Part shown: one piece after another, positions 32,798 through 45,366 of the stretch
How positions within the stretch are numbered: the stretch's first letter is position 1
Layout: each line of letters starts with the position of its first letter
Source: Sthenelais limicola
Taxonomy: Eukaryota > Annelida > Polychaeta > Phyllodocida > Sigalionidae
Length of the DNA: 64,000 nucleotides
Assembly: GCA_942159475.1 (NCBI GenBank)
Contig: OW804102.1
Span: 26,108,873 to 26,172,872, forward strand
Direction: 5' to 3'
Notes under the pieces: generated by a model
Database searches by the model: none
The model's input: only the letters and a program-made list of their open reading frames with translations
Told to the model about the DNA's origin: nothing
Made by a program: the position numbers and the translations under genes

Positions 32798-34198
32798 TTC
32801 CCCTTTCATTACCCTTGAATCCACCGAGGATTAAATATGTATGAATTACCACGCCTTTCTTTGGTAATCCCCATTTCGCCCACACAACAATATGTAAGTA
32901 ATGTAGCATGTACTCTACTCCAGTGAGCTGGGTGATTAGCCCATTATTGGCGGCCTGCGATCACTTACCAATCCCTCACTCTGCGCTGGACTAACCAACT
33001 GCAGATCACCAATAGATCGATAAAAGATCAATCACGGTATGGCACTTTTAGTGGTGGGTAGAGACCAGGCAGTCGATCACTGTAGACTTGCTGCTGGCTC
33101 CGTGAATGCATTTTGTTTGTTTAATATTCAATAAAAGTGATTTAAATATATTTTCCGGGAATAAAATTAACTAAAGGAACCTCTTGATGTCAGTAAGATA
33201 CTTCTTAAAAAGTGTGCCGAACTTTTCTTCTTTTTTGATATTCAATAAAGATGTATGCGATATGCAGATTTTTTTGATTATTTTTTTCAATATGCAGATT
33301 TGAATATACTTTTTCTGAAATGAAATTAACTAATAAACCTCTTCATACCAATAACAGTATGATACTTTTAAGAAATGGTGCCGATTTTGTTCTTATCAAA
33401 TAAAAGCTGCAGTGTGATACTTAGCGTGAGAACAATATTTAATATCATACATGTATAAACATTGCAAATATTTTACTCTCACATCATATCGCAAACATTA
33501 TTGACAATCACGCGATTTTCAATTTCAAAACCAACCAGTTATGGACATATGGTATAAATACTGCATGCAGAGGAAGGTTTCAACATACTTCTTTTTCGCA
33601 AACACTAGCGAAATTGTCTCAATTTATTGGGAGGGTGTCGAAAGAACTACGAGTTTCTCCTTCATAATCTCCGAGTGATTACGCCATTGCTTACGGCAAG
33701 TTATAGAATAAATGGGTACTAGTACAATCCGGGAAGTATTACACCTCTAGCACTAATCATCTAGCCGATTTAACCACTATAAAATCCTTCTAGTAATCTC
33801 TCGCTGAAGCAAGAATGGAAACATTGAGTGAAACCAAGAGTGTGGAGTCTCCTCAAGAGGCAGTGTTTACAAAACACTGAGAGCCCACCACCATTGTCCT
33901 TGCATAACACGCCAAGGTATCAACAATGGAAGGTTTGCAATTCACACCACTTCAACTCCAGTCTTTAGCTGTAGGAAGTCTGTTCATATGAGTCATAATG
34001 ACGATACAATAGGGGAGTTGCAATACAGGACTTCTTGGTTCTTGACTCCGATGGATTCGAGTGAAAGAAATGTCATGAGAAGCAATAAATAAAACTTACC
34101 ATTTGGCAAAATCTTCCGCAAAAGTAAGCGTTTATTGTTAATGATAGGATAGAAGTCTTGATTTGTTCCATGTTGTTGGAAGTTTAAAAATAATACAT
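32798..34198. other. No recognisable gene
   Basis: AT-rich sequence. Two segments with ATTCAATAAA plus AACTTTTCTT-type words (33120-33260) and (33290-33400) look loosely repeated, but I could not define a unit. Confidence 0.4.
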
Positions 34199-34402
34199 GT
34201 GGGTGAAATCGACAGAAAATGTACAATTGGCCTTCACCAATCATTGCAAATAATCTGTTTAAAATACATTTTTTTCTCAGCCTAATTTGGTAAAATCAGA
34301 GCTATACATACATTTGGTGGGTAAATCTGATAATAATATTTACTAAATAGCTCTAAATGTGTAGAGCTGCCGATCGTACATTTTCTGCTGATCTGACTAA
34401 TA
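34199..34402 (+). mobile_element. Family B element, internally deleted
   Basis: The left arm is GTGGGTGAAATCGACAGAAA and the right arm is CGTACATTTTCTGCTGATCT GACTAA. The middle is shortened, and TTACTAAATAGCTCTAAATG marks a local disruption of the TTTACTAAATGTGTAG landmark. Confidence 0.6.
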
Positions 34403-34934
34403 TAAAATTTCATTTGCAGGGTGGAACGCTTCGAAATTCCACAGTTAAAACTTTGACGATTCCTTTGCGTAGCCGTAGGATCATAATTATACAGCTAACA
34501 ATTTTCGGTATCAAATTTGGCGACATGTGTTGGAGTTAAACGGCTGGAAATTCCTTGCATAACTCTGTCTTGATCTGCGCAGTGACCGATACAAATCCCT
34601 TATTACGACACCTTTGTCCTCGAGGGGTCGCCCTCGGGCTATGTCGATTATGACGTCATAATTGTTGTGGTGGTACGGAGATTGGATGCCAGGTGGCGAG
34701 AGTGTAGTGACAACAAGTTTATGTTTGAGATTTAGCGCAGAATCTAATTAAACCTGGCTCAGAACCCTGTGTGAGGCATGCGCTTAAAAACCCACACTAA
34801 TCAGCTCTAATTATTTTCTTAAAATATTCGTCCACATAATGATAATGAGTTCATCATATCATCTGTGTTGTTGTGTACCACATTTCAAGGAAGTGTATTG
34901 AATATATCCTTACTGTTATTAAGGTCATCATATG

Positions 34935-35030
34935 GAGTATATTTAGCTGCTTTACTATTTAGCTAATTGTCCACCCAGAAATATTGCAAATCTTTTTTCA
35001 AACATAAAATATCGAAATACTTTTTTAGAT
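34935..35030 (-). repeat. Dispersed repeat F, copy 2
   Basis: The reverse complement aligns with 15285-15378, including GTCCACCCAGAAATATTGCA and AACATAAAATATCGAAATAC. Two copies in opposite orientation 20 kb apart identify it as a dispersed repeat. Confidence 0.6.
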
Positions 35031-35515
35031 AACCTATGTCATGGTTATTCTGTACTGAATTTGTTCTTTTTGTCCAACTCTGTATTGAATTATTGCCCGT
35101 GGGTCCAATCCATTGATTGTAAAATTCTTTGTACACTATGTTTGTCTATTTATAATTCAACTGTCATTTTACGGAAGATTGGCTGTATACACATTCTAAA
35201 TAAAACAAGCCTAATTTTTTCGACTCATTTCTCTGTGGCACATGACATATGTTTACAAGTTAGATCAGACTGCCACACTGAGACTGTCCCTGTCTATTTA
35301 TTGCCTTTTAAGTGAGAATATATCCCCCTTATCAATGTACACGAAAAACATTGTAAAGAGGGGGGACACTGAACATACCCTCGTCGCACGATGCTTGTGT
35401 GTGTTTGTTTTGTTTTTGTAGCTCATATAGACACTAATAGATTACTATGGACAGGGTACCACATGGGGTATTACCGTATATTGACTGTGCACTTATATCG
35501 CAACCACTAATAATA

Positions 35516-37440
35516 TTTTTTTTTTTTTAAAACAGCTTTATTCAATATGTCAACAAATCCTGATTCTCTGGGTCGATAACACATGAGATATACATCGAAC
35601 CCTTTTCCTCTCCGTAGATAAACCAAGTTCTATACAATAAGAGTGAACCTATATACATATTAGGTTTTTTGATGGGGAGTTTGTTAAAACAATATTTTAC
35701 TAGGTAATGGTGGAAGAGTATTAACTGCTTTGTTCTATTAAGCTACTTATATCAGCATGGACCTTTCTCCAGGCCTTTTTCCACTCATTCGAAGTATTTG
35801 CTATTTTATTTTGATATAACACACTTCTACACCTGCTATCTAGATCAGCAATAAGGTGATTAAACACAAGGTCACCTTTGTAAAACAGTTTCTGCCTGTG
35901 AATAAAAGATTTTACTTGCAATATGATCCAGTTTACTATTTTTTCTCTAATATTGTTAGAGCTCATACCGAAGAGGATATCCTCTGGTTTTATGATTACT
36001 TTGTTATTCAATATCTGGAACATTGGCTTGTCGTTTCTTACAGAGTTAAGATGAGGCATTGAGGATATACATTGGATTATGTTTTCCCATAGCCTTTTAG
36101 TTTTGGGACAATCAACTAAAAAGTGGCGAATGTCATCTCTCTTATTACAAAAAGAACATGTATTTTCGTCAATAATCCTTTTGTTTTTCAAGAACTCATT
36201 GCACGTGATTGTTCTATGTAATACCCTGTATTGGAAATTTTGTAGTCTTGTCTCGGTTGTACACTTATATGGATGAACAAATATCTTTTTCCAGTTAAGG
36301 CAATTCATTTCTTCGTCGTTAAAACTCAAAATGTCTTTCCAACCATTCAACTTTTCTACTTTAGGTTTCCTTTTCGTTACCAGAGCATTGTATATCATTT
36401 TTGCACTTGCAGATCTTATATTCACAATTGTATTACTGATTTTAATGTTAATCGAATCATCACTGGGCGATTCATACTCATTTCTAACCATCTTCCACCA
36501 CTCGACAGGTATGGAGGATATTAGATCCTTTCTTCCTTCATAAGAAGATTCAATATTGAAGTGTTTTTTAAGCTCTGATATCGACATAAATTGTTTTTTT
36601 TCATTTAAGACATCACCAAACACAGAAATGCCATTTTTTTCCCACGTCTCATAAATGAACATTTTGCCTTTGAACTTAACATGACGATTGAACCATATTC
36701 TCTCTTTCAGAACATCGTTAATATTGTTTGGTTTGATATTATAGTAATACCTGTTCCAAACTTCGTATACATCTTTGTAAAAATGGTTCAATGTGGATAT
36801 TGGCTTATACCTAGATAAAATGATGCTTTCAATATTTCTTCCAGCGTCAGTTTCTACTGCTCTGAAATTATTGGAATTTTTATATTCTAGAAGCAGTTGT
36901 ACCCATTTTAGTCTATTTGTTTCGACGATTTCTTTAATACATCTCAGGCCAAGGCCTCCATTTTCAACCTTTTGTACCAAAAAATCGGTACTTATTTTAT
37001 TCGAGGGTCCCTTCCAAATGAAATTTGAGATGATTTTTTCGATTTCTTTTTGGGTTTTACATGGGATGGGGACACAGGCGAGAGTGTATTGAAAGAGTGG
37101 GAGTACGAATACGTTTACAACCAATATTCTCCCTTTCATCGTTAAAGACCTTTTAGACCATAATCTTAACACATTCTTCATCTTATACATAAGGTGGGAG
37201 GTGTTCTCCTTTACAATTTGTTTCTCATCTCTTGGAGAAGTGAGGGTGACACCTAGTATTTTTATCTGTTTCTCCCAGGAGAAGTTTAACACTTCTTTGT
37301 TAGTGAGAGTAATGTTTCCCACATTGAAGCCCTTAGTCTTCTTAGGATTAAGTTTTAAACCTGATGCAAGATAGAAGTCGTTTATTACTCTAACAGTTTT
37401 AACTAAGGATAATTCATTTTTCACAGAAATTGTTAAATCG
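35516..37440 (-). mobile_element. 5'-truncated L1/Tx1-like LINE
   Basis: On the minus strand it runs from within ORF2 at about 37440, through the stop codon at 35721-35723, a 3' UTR of about 180 bp, AATAAA (35537-35542) and a 13-A tail (35516-35528). Poly(A) and 5' truncation are the hallmarks of target-primed reverse transcription of a polyadenylated LINE RNA. I could not find a convincing target duplication; ATATT at both edges is too short to trust. The clade call comes from the protein pattern in the reading frame and is not from a tree. Confidence 0.75.
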
Positions 37441-37496
37441 TCGGATATTGGATACTGGCTATATCTATTGGATAGGCTTTGTGGGGAAGTATGCAT
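35721..37496 (-). pseudogene. LINE ORF2 C-terminal fragment (RT thumb plus zf-RVT)
   Basis: The frame is 591 codons without a stop. Residues 19-57 (SDD, then VKNELSLV..., SGLKLNPKKTKGF) match the end of the RT palm, where a YADD box should stand; here the tyrosine and aspartates are separated (QYPISDD), so the catalytic motif is broken. Residues 70-200 fit the RT thumb/connection (KILGVTLT, LRLWSKRSLTMKGRILV, FIWKG, GGLGL). A C-x2-C-x7-H-x4-C knuckle at residues 447-463 is zf-RVT, followed by W470. The endonuclease and most of RT are absent. The first 18 or so residues probably derive from flanking DNA, because TATCCAATA occurs twice there and a TAA lies four codons upstream of the ATG. Intact families have roughly 1000-1300 residues. 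The product could not reverse-transcribe. Confidence 0.8.
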
Positions 37497-39457
37497 AGTG
37501 ACAATTTAGCATATAGCTATTTCCTGGCGTTAGGTCCATGTAAACATTACACTTGATGGACAAGAATTCAGTTCTTACCGAATACACACCACGTTATTAC
37601 GTGAATTATGATATACAAAATGACAATAATGTTATATGCAATCATATATACTAATACATGTATGCTATGTTCCATATCAAAGGCGGGTTGTTTGTATGTA
37701 CTTTCTCTCGATCTATCTTTTTATAAATGGTTTGTCCATTTCCCTACTAAATGTAATTATATGGCGGGAATAACGATAGTATACAGGACATTCCCACTAT
37801 ATATACCGAGCTCTATCTATGGCCTTTCATGTCTGAATCTTCTAACTAATTAGTTAATGCTAGATGTTACTGTAGTGATGAAGTCATTGGTCTCTCTTTG
37901 AGGAAATGGGAACAGTGTGTTCATTTTTCTGAATTGCAATTAGATAGCAAACATGAAAGGAATAGACGAGGTACAAGTAACGAATTTTAGCAAAGAAGGC
38001 ATTGGAATATAAATCGTGATCGTTGTTTTTGGTTCTGAAACGTCAAAGAGTATCTACAAGAGAAAGGGTAAACACATTCGAATTTCTAGTGTAGTTATAC
38101 CCGTAGAATAAAAAGATGTTTATTGCACCCCTCAAACAGCATGTACGTGTGATAACAAAGGGGTATTGAACTTTGTACATGAAGTTACACTGTAGCCTAC
38201 TCACCATGTGAAGGGGGGGGTTCTTTGTGTCTGGTAAGATCCTGTGGATGGTTGAAACGAAAATAGTTGGACCTTCCAAGGCAAACCATACATCCTGCAA
38301 AATATTAAAAATACGTGTCATTAAAAGAGATACTTAATTTCCTTCACATATAAAGATTATATGTGTACACTATTTTCAATTAGGCTATACATATTTAGAA
38401 TGTATAACATACAGAGGTTTCCCACCTACACTGTAACAAACATATACATTATTAGCTTGTATTAGGATAACCGTATTGAAATAAAAATAAATACATACAA
38501 ATTAGACAAAAAAAAATAAGACACAAGAACAGATCTATAGGTATATTGTCTGAATAATACTGGATCACAAATCGTAAGATAAATCCATTGAAATCCCCAT
38601 GCTTATAACGCACGTTCACACAAAATCTATTTATAATTAGAAAATAATTTCATGTGACATTCATGATTCGTTTATCGAAAATAAAACACAGCGTGTTTGT
38701 CAGCTCTATAAATACCGTACATATCAACGTGAGCTAGTTTGACAACTGTTTTCAGTAGTAAATAATCCAGTCTGAAGTTCACGAAACAGATAAAAGAAAC
38801 CAGAGTTATTTATTCGGGGTTTTCTTCCACTAAACTTCAAGTAATATCTCTGTCTAAAAACCTTAAGGTAAGAAGAGAAGAATGTGCATAGATACGCAGG
38901 CATACCACCGACTGTTGTTTTCCCTAAAGTTTGCACTAGTGAAGGTACAAATGAACTATCCCCGGAACTTTTACCCCATAACTCTTACCCCGAAGCGACC
39001 TTTACCCATTCTAGATTTACTAGTCTATTAGACAGATACATTATACAACATGTATGAATTATTGTTTGTCTCTGATCTTAAGTCCTATAATCGGCCAAGC
39101 ATATCCCCTTAGGCGCTCGAGGATTAGGGCTAATTATGGTTAATTACACATTCTCGAGGTTACCAAAGGCTCCATTGAGTCTTGGCCATGTAGGAGGTAC
39201 GCCATTCCCTCCCCGCCGCGACCTTCTGTCAAGTGGGGACATCTGGCGTCATTCTAGCACACTAATAACAACGGCGTAAAAACGCTGGTTAGACTTGCGA
39301 CAGACATGCTGCTGTTTCTTTTTGTTTTTAAATATCATTTGGTCACTTGGTGGTTAGAGAGGGGTGATATTGATCAATGCAAGTGTAATTTGCTTGGGAT
39401 TTATTTCAAAGTAAAATGTTTAGGTTACATTAATTGGGAGGGGATTATATATAACTT
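37497..39457. other. No recognisable gene
   Basis: AT-rich flank of the LINE with no long frame. It holds the short repeat J copy at 38118-38160 and an 8-G run near 38213. Confidence 0.45.
38118..38160 (+). repeat. Dispersed repeat J, copy 2
   Basis: GTTTATTGCACCCCTCAAAC followed by AGCATGTACGTGTGATAAC aligns with 18598-18637. Confidence 0.4.
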
Positions 39458-39549
39458 CAGTCTATAGGCTCAGTACAGCGTTAAGAGCGTCCTTACAGTT
39501 ATGGAAGATTTGCAGTATATCTGATCTGAGAAGCTATGAGCCTAGACTA
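39458..39549 (+). mobile_element. Family A element, internally deleted
   Basis: The termini are CAGTCTATAGGCTCAG and GCTATGAGCCTAGACTAAC. Only about 90 bp remain, including TATATCTGATCTGAGAAGC near the right end. Confidence 0.65.
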
Positions 39550-40083
39550 ACTGTATGATATTAGATACGGAAAAGTATTGTTCAACTAAAGTCACAAATT
39601 GAAACGTCTCACTTTCGTGTGTAGCCTAATCGTTGGAAAATTATACAGACTTGATGTCCAACTATGCATATCTGTATAGGCCTAAATCCTGTTACACTTA
39701 TATCTTATGATGATAAGGATATCCATGCTATTGCTCGAATATTAGTGAGAAGTTATTAAAAATGGCCACGATAAGCTGAGAATAACAACACTTTTGCGCA
39801 AAATTCAAGTTAATGGTGCATTCTCAGCTATTCCGATGTACACAATCTAACCGAAGTTACTCCTATAATGACTTAAGTCATAGGACTGAATTTATCAATA
39901 TTCTGCTGCTGCTATGAATTTATATAAGACCTAACTAACTTAGATAACTAGCCCCAGTGAGTGATAATAAGTGAAACCACCACTGGAAAGGATTTCGGTG
40001 GGTCTCCGAAATATAAATGTGGACTTTTATGAAACCGGTTACCAACAATTTAAACGAACAAAATCCTCCAAAATCATAGTCAA

Positions 40084-40190
40084 ATGACCTTTAGATGGGT
40101 TAGAAAAGAACAGAACAAAAAGTTTAATACCTTCAGTTTCTGACCGATGTTAACTGAGAGTGGAGTTTTAAAACCACATTTCGAGTAAAT
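40084..40190 (+). repeat. Dispersed repeat I, copy 1
   Basis: ATGACCTTTAGATGGGTTAG and GACCGATGTTAACTGAGAGT match 53150-53225 in the same order and orientation. A variable A-rich segment separates the two blocks. Confidence 0.6.
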
Positions 40191-40926
40191 TTAATCTCAT
40201 ATTGTTATACAGGTGACTGCTTTTGTCCCTGGCGATAACCATTATTAGAAATCAAGATTACATATCCCCTTTTCCAGAAATTAGAGGCTAAGATATCACT
40301 GATGAAAGAATGTAACGATAGCAGTACATACATAACAATTAACTAATTATAAAAACAATAATATCAGCAACAACAATAATTCTCCTCGCATGTGAAAGGG
40401 CCATTGAGAGTGAGAGAGGTCCCGAGTAAATTCCATATACATAATTTCACTGCATGTCCCATTAAAACAGAGCAAGAGTCACATATTTAATTTACTCTTT
40501 TAAATAAGAAACTTATATTAGCTGAGAAGTTTGTGAAAGAGGCTACGCCCATAATAAATCTATATCTTGAACCTTTTCTCACGACCTTACACAGAGAAAT
40601 ACATACGAATCTAACCAGCTTGGATTCTAGGCATGGGAAAAAGGGGTGTATATATCACTGATTTTGCTCTCTCACTTTCCTCTCTCTGCTCTCTTTTCAT
40701 GGGAGAAAGATATCGAAGGGAGGCAATGCGTTTGCATGTATACACCAATGCTTATGTTAGATAATTACTTGTTGGGGGTAAATTAAGGTCAAATGTGTCC
40801 CATAAATACAATTGGCAAAGTTTCTATCCAGCAACTTTAGGCCAACTGTATGTATAGAGGCAATAGGCTATCGCACAAAGAGGGAAAATATATTGTTCTG
40901 ATAATATTCAGCATAGGGAACATATA

Positions 40927-41154
40927 TAGTCAGAAAATGTACAATACGCCTTCACCAATCCTCTCGAATAACCAAATTTCAGGACAGAACTGGGATTCAA
41001 AAACCCGTCCAACATTACCAAACAGACTTTTCGAATCAACGCAATACCAGTCTACTCTTATATACATTGTATTTATCATTTTCCAACCTAATTTAATATA
41101 ATATACTAAATGTGTGGAGCTGCCGATTGTACATTATCTGACGATCTGACCTAT
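40927..41154 (+). mobile_element. Family B element, left tip missing
   Basis: It starts within the left arm (AGTCAGAAAATGTACAATAC), has CCTTCACCAATCCTCTCG and TTTACTAAATGTGT-like landmarks, and ends CTGACGATCTGACCTAT. Confidence 0.7.
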
Positions 41155-42244
41155 ATTGTATATGCAATATGAAGTCAATAGTTCAATATAACAACTAATC
41201 TAAATCCCCATAAATGTAAGAAATGTAAGAATGTAAGAAATTATAACAACATTTTGCAAAGGAAATCCCTATCAGATGGAAGAATGGAGAAGCAACACCC
41301 TGGTGTTGCCCTGTCACAGCTATTCCCAAACCTAATTTCATTTTTTATATTTCTATAATATTATGCAAGACTTCAGAGAAATTATGTCGCATAATCGCAT
41401 GATGTAATGCTTTTTCCGATTAAAGATATCTTAAATCTTAATTTTTATTCTATTTCCCAAGGTCCTAGAAATGAAACAAGACATGTGTCCCCACCCACAA
41501 GTATAAATATACTAGCTGAGACTTAGAAAGTAATTCTGCTGTCGCGCAAGTTAGGGTCATTTGCCACCTTAATATACCTTATCAAAATATTATCAGAGGA
41601 ACATCGCCAACATGCCCAATGAAGCACTTTTAGGTAAAAGTGCTTTATTTTGTTGTTGTACAACACATGAATAAATCATTATAAGATTCACTGGAATCGA
41701 CTGTATAATCAAGCCAGGGGGAAAAGGGACAATTCCCAACAATCAGATACAAGCAGACTATATGGGGTACACACATGAAGAGTGAGGGCTATCGGGGACA
41801 ATGGAACAATGTAGTGTGACATATCCCTCCAATTGTAAACACTGAAATAAGCGTGTAATTGGCTTTAACTGTGGGATAATCTGGTGCGGTGAGAGTGTCC
41901 TAGACGAACGGTGACCGACCCGCCCTCTTGAGGGCGGAAAGCCCCTCTCGGAAATCCCTTCTGTCACCCCAGCCATCAGTGTCAACTCCCCACTAAGAGA
42001 CGACCGGGATTTCTGGCTCAATTTTCAGTGTTTTCCCATGTAAGTGGCGACCCGCTGATCGTTTCAAATGAAACTTGTGTTAGGTAGGATGGCCTTTTGT
42101 GGGAGGACTTATAGATTATACGGTACACGAAACTTGTTATTTTAAATATAAAATTTGGCGCTAACCTGGGTTGAGACCTCTTTTTGCACACGTTACTACT
42201 ACTGCACCCCTGCGGTACCTCACAGCGCCTCGCTCAACTAGGCT
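41155..42244. other. Unclassified stretch
   Basis: This holds a small perfect inverted repeat (AAGCACTTTTA / AAAAGTGCTT, 41623-41646) and, at 41880-42060, a GC-richer segment with TGGCGACCCGC at 42046. The latter recalls an arginine-tRNA primer site of LTR elements, but no paired LTR or pol frame supports that. Confidence 0.35.
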
Positions 42245-42285
42245 CATGCTTCCCCACGGTCGTGGCATCGGTCACGACCGTGGGG
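42245..42285. repeat. Hairpin CCCCACGGTCGTG / CACGACCGTGGGG
   Basis: A near-perfect 16-bp inverted repeat (GCTTCCCCACGGTCGTG and its complement CACGACCGTGGGGAGC) with the loop GCATCGGT. It is GC-rich in an AT-rich setting. Confidence 0.75.
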
Positions 42286-42619
42286 AGCAGGTAGAGAGAG
42301 GGTGTGGGGAGGAGGGGGGGGGGGGTGATAACAAACATAATTTAACTAAACTAACCTGGTAAAACGCTCCCTATACTCCTTGTGCGGGTCATTTTCTGGA
42401 CTGATACACCCTGACCCCACACACACCCACACCTGTGTGTCTTCTCCCTTTAGGATGATCTTATCCTTACCTTCGATGCTATCTATCAGTTAAATGTATT
42501 GGCGAATAGATTATGTATAGATATATGCCGACTGTGCATGTTTGACGACTGTGCTTGTTTGATATCAGGTTAATGACTGATTTCGCCGACAGAGAGCTAC
42601 AGAGAGAAGACTCTGTTTA

Positions 42620-42808
42620 TTGGTATGCCCTTGGAGTAATAATTTATTTTACTCCAAGGTATGCCCAAGGGGAAGCAACAACAGAATCGGATCCCTGTCC
42701 GAAATGGAGGTCAATAATATGTTTAGTCTAAGTTGGGGTGACTTCAAACCTCTCGAACCAGTAGATAATGTTACTGACGAGCAAAATGTCCTCCCAGGGC
42801 AATTATAG
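42620..42808 (+). other. Unrecognised short frame
   Basis: This is a 62-codon frame whose second half (SEMEVNNMFSLSWGDFKPLE) has balanced, protein-like composition. An overlapping frame from 42661 starts MPKGKQQQNRIPVRNGGQ and then stops, so the two could be parts of one frameshifted retroelement ORF. I recognise no domain. The upstream hairpin TTGGAGTAA / TTACTCCAA sits at 42629-42657. Confidence 0.15.
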
Positions 42809-42875
42809 GACAATCCAAGTGCTTTAAGTATAACCGCCTAAGGCAGAGACTAAAAAGATTAATAACCTCCATTTT

Positions 42876-42955
42876 GGGGCTGCTGGTGCACTGTTTGTGC
42901 ATAATCCCTCGGTTCGCGTTTGGGATTGTACACGGAACAGTGCACCAGCAGCCCC
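42876..42955. repeat. 80-bp foldback, about 33-bp arms
   Basis: GGGGCTGCTGGTGCACTGTT at 42876 is repeated exactly, in reverse complement, ending at 42955. The arms extend with few mismatches to AATCCC on each side, with a loop around TCGGTTCGCGTT. It has the structure of a foldback element. Confidence 0.8.
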
Positions 42956-45148
42956 TTAATATCAGTCATTGACCCTTTAATAATGCCCGATTCACTATGG
43001 AGATATGAAAAACATTTGAATGACTCAAACAAATTAGACCTACACAATTGAATATTGGCATAACATAACGAACAAACTGGAGGTCATTCAAGGAATACAT
43101 GACACAGTACTACATGTTTTATCATAATTTGGCAAAGGCATCTTTTCAATATCATCACAACCCAACCGGTCCCTTCATTTAAATATGGGACAGTATCAAA
43201 ATAATGATGATTGAAATAAGTCTTAGGATATTTTTTTTTTAATTCCATTTACAGGCTAAGCTATGCTTTCAAGAATATCAAGTAAAGATTCAGTGTTTAG
43301 TAAAAAGTTTTTTGGCAAGTTGAGGCACCTGCATTTCTAGGAGTAAATAAACCGTCCAAATCTGGCGTAAATAAACAGGGGCGAGGCACGAATTCAGGTC
43401 TCACACAACTTAATTCCTTCCCAGATGGTACGTGGAACACACACAACTAACAACTTTATAAAGAATTTCTGAAACTAGTCTAGCATGCAAGTATTTGTCT
43501 AAGCTTAATGATCATCATCATCATTTACCCTCACACAAGATAGGTTCTTAGCCTTTGAACGATACTCATAAAAAATGCCATCTTGTGTCGTGTGAAATTA
43601 ACACTTTAAGTTTACTTTTTAACACCACTCACTTCTTTATTTCTCTTATCATGAAGAGGGGGATAGTGAACTTCAAAAAGTCATTTCAAACTCGCTCGAT
43701 TTCCCGATAGGACGGCGATCAGAAAATAGGATCAGTAAATTGCTGTGAAAACATGCCATCCTTTCTAAAGCAACGAGATAAGGCGGGTAATTTTACTGTT
43801 TGTGACGTCATTTACCAAGGCCCAACGAAAGCAACCGCTGTTGTTACTTCGAAATGGTGATTTCTGATAAATTGAGCCACTTAATTTCTAATCATTATCA
43901 ATACCACTGACTCATACATGTGGGCTGTAACTATATTCAATAAGATTGATAATAATAGATTTATATTTCCACGACTCACATACAATCCCTGAAATATCCC
44001 TGAAAGCCATTAGCAATACAAAGAAAGCGTTTAAAATGACGTTGAAAAATAAAGTAAATTTGATAAAACTTCTATGCGACATATAGCAAAGGCAATATAT
44101 ATATATTTGCCTCTATTCTACTACATCATTTCAAGTACCTGGTCACGAATCTATAAAGTGTTACTGGTATCATTAAAAATGTAATAAAATATGTGGATCG
44201 ATCATGTATATTCTGAGAACCAAGAAAATGGCGCTGTATGATTTATAACTTATTTCTTGGCCACTTTATATTATCGACACACTAGATTCTTCAACTTCGG
44301 AATTCGTGAATTTTCCCTTACAAATTACTTGTTGGTTGGCATTTGGTTTCATCGTGGTACGGCTTTGTGAGCCCCTTTAAACGTTACTCTCACTCACTCA
44401 TTAGTCTAACGCTTTCTGCAAAAAGCTGGATTTGCCACGATATAGCTAAAGCTACAAACAAATCAAACGTTCTTTCCTTGTATATAATATAGCCTACCTG
44501 TAGTTACACCAGGCCACCCCGACAAGCAATTAAGCAAAGAGACAACGCCCAAATTAATCCCTTTTCCCCACATACACAGCTAGCAAAAATAAAATTAAGG
44601 AAAAAATAAGAAATAAGACTATATAAGTAATGACTCTAAACGAGAGACATCGCATTACTCGTTCCATCCATTCCCGCAAATCATAAGATAACATAAAATC
44701 CGGTCAGCGCGACATGATCATGGACGTCGTCGTACATTACGACGTTCAGACATTTTAAGATTTGACGTGGTGATATACCTGACGAGCGGTGTCGCCTCGT
44801 TTTTGTCCCCTCATATTTTCCGCTTGGTGGCTCTGTAAATCGTCACCATCAAAGTTACAGGGCAAACTCGTTATTATTGTGCTGTGCGGAACAAGTGGCA
44901 ATAATTATCATTGAAATTAGAATTAGTTCTCTGTATTTATTTCCTCTTTTGCTTAATGTGTCCCTTTGTAGCTTATTTGATATAAATTTACGTTATTTTA
45001 TGTCCTGACAAATTCCAGCAATAACTTATTGTTGGACCGTATTTAATCTATAGTCTTTATTACTAACCGCACTGCCCACATTTTCTCTTCTGGTAATGTA
45101 TTGTGTGTTCCTTTCCTAAAAATCCAGGCCGCTCTATATCTAAGACTA
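42956..45148. other. No recognisable gene
   Basis: About 2.2 kb of AT-rich DNA free of the A and B families, the longest such clean stretch in the right half. It contains a CRE word TGACGTCA at 43803-43810 and CpG-rich words around 44700-44810, with no supporting frame. Confidence 0.4.
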
Positions 45149-45366
45149 CAGTCTAAGCTCAGGGTTGGTAGAGTACCTCTAAACTGAGGGAAAATTTCTT
45201 GCTCAAAACCACAACATGCCATTATAATCCAATTTAGTCGCCTACTGTGGGGCCGGGAAAGCCATTATTGCAGTAGGCGTCCAATCACTGACATACCAAT
45301 ATGGCCAATAAAGGGTTTAAAAACCCAACTTCCTTATCTGATCTGAGAGGCTCTGAGCCTAGATTG
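45149..45366 (+). mobile_element. Family A element with a 30-bp internal insertion
   Basis: It starts CAGTCTAAGCTCAGGGTTGG and ends GGCTCTGAGCCTAGATTG. An extra ATGGCCAATAAAGGGTTTAA segment lies between ACATACCA and TTCCTTATCTGATC. Flanks GACTA (45144-45148) and GTCTA (45367-45371) agree at 4 of 5 positions, supporting a 5-bp target duplication. Confidence 0.75.

Noticed and set aside
35516..37460. ATATT as target duplication of the LINE
   Set aside because: Five AT-only bases next to a poly(A) tail in AT-rich DNA are not informative, and the 5' junction is not sharply defined.
42046..42062. LTR primer-binding site (TGGCGACCCGC)
   Set aside because: Only the first few bases fit a tRNA-Arg 3' end. 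No LTR ending in CA precedes it and no gag/pol frame follows. The similar word at 12604 has the same problem.
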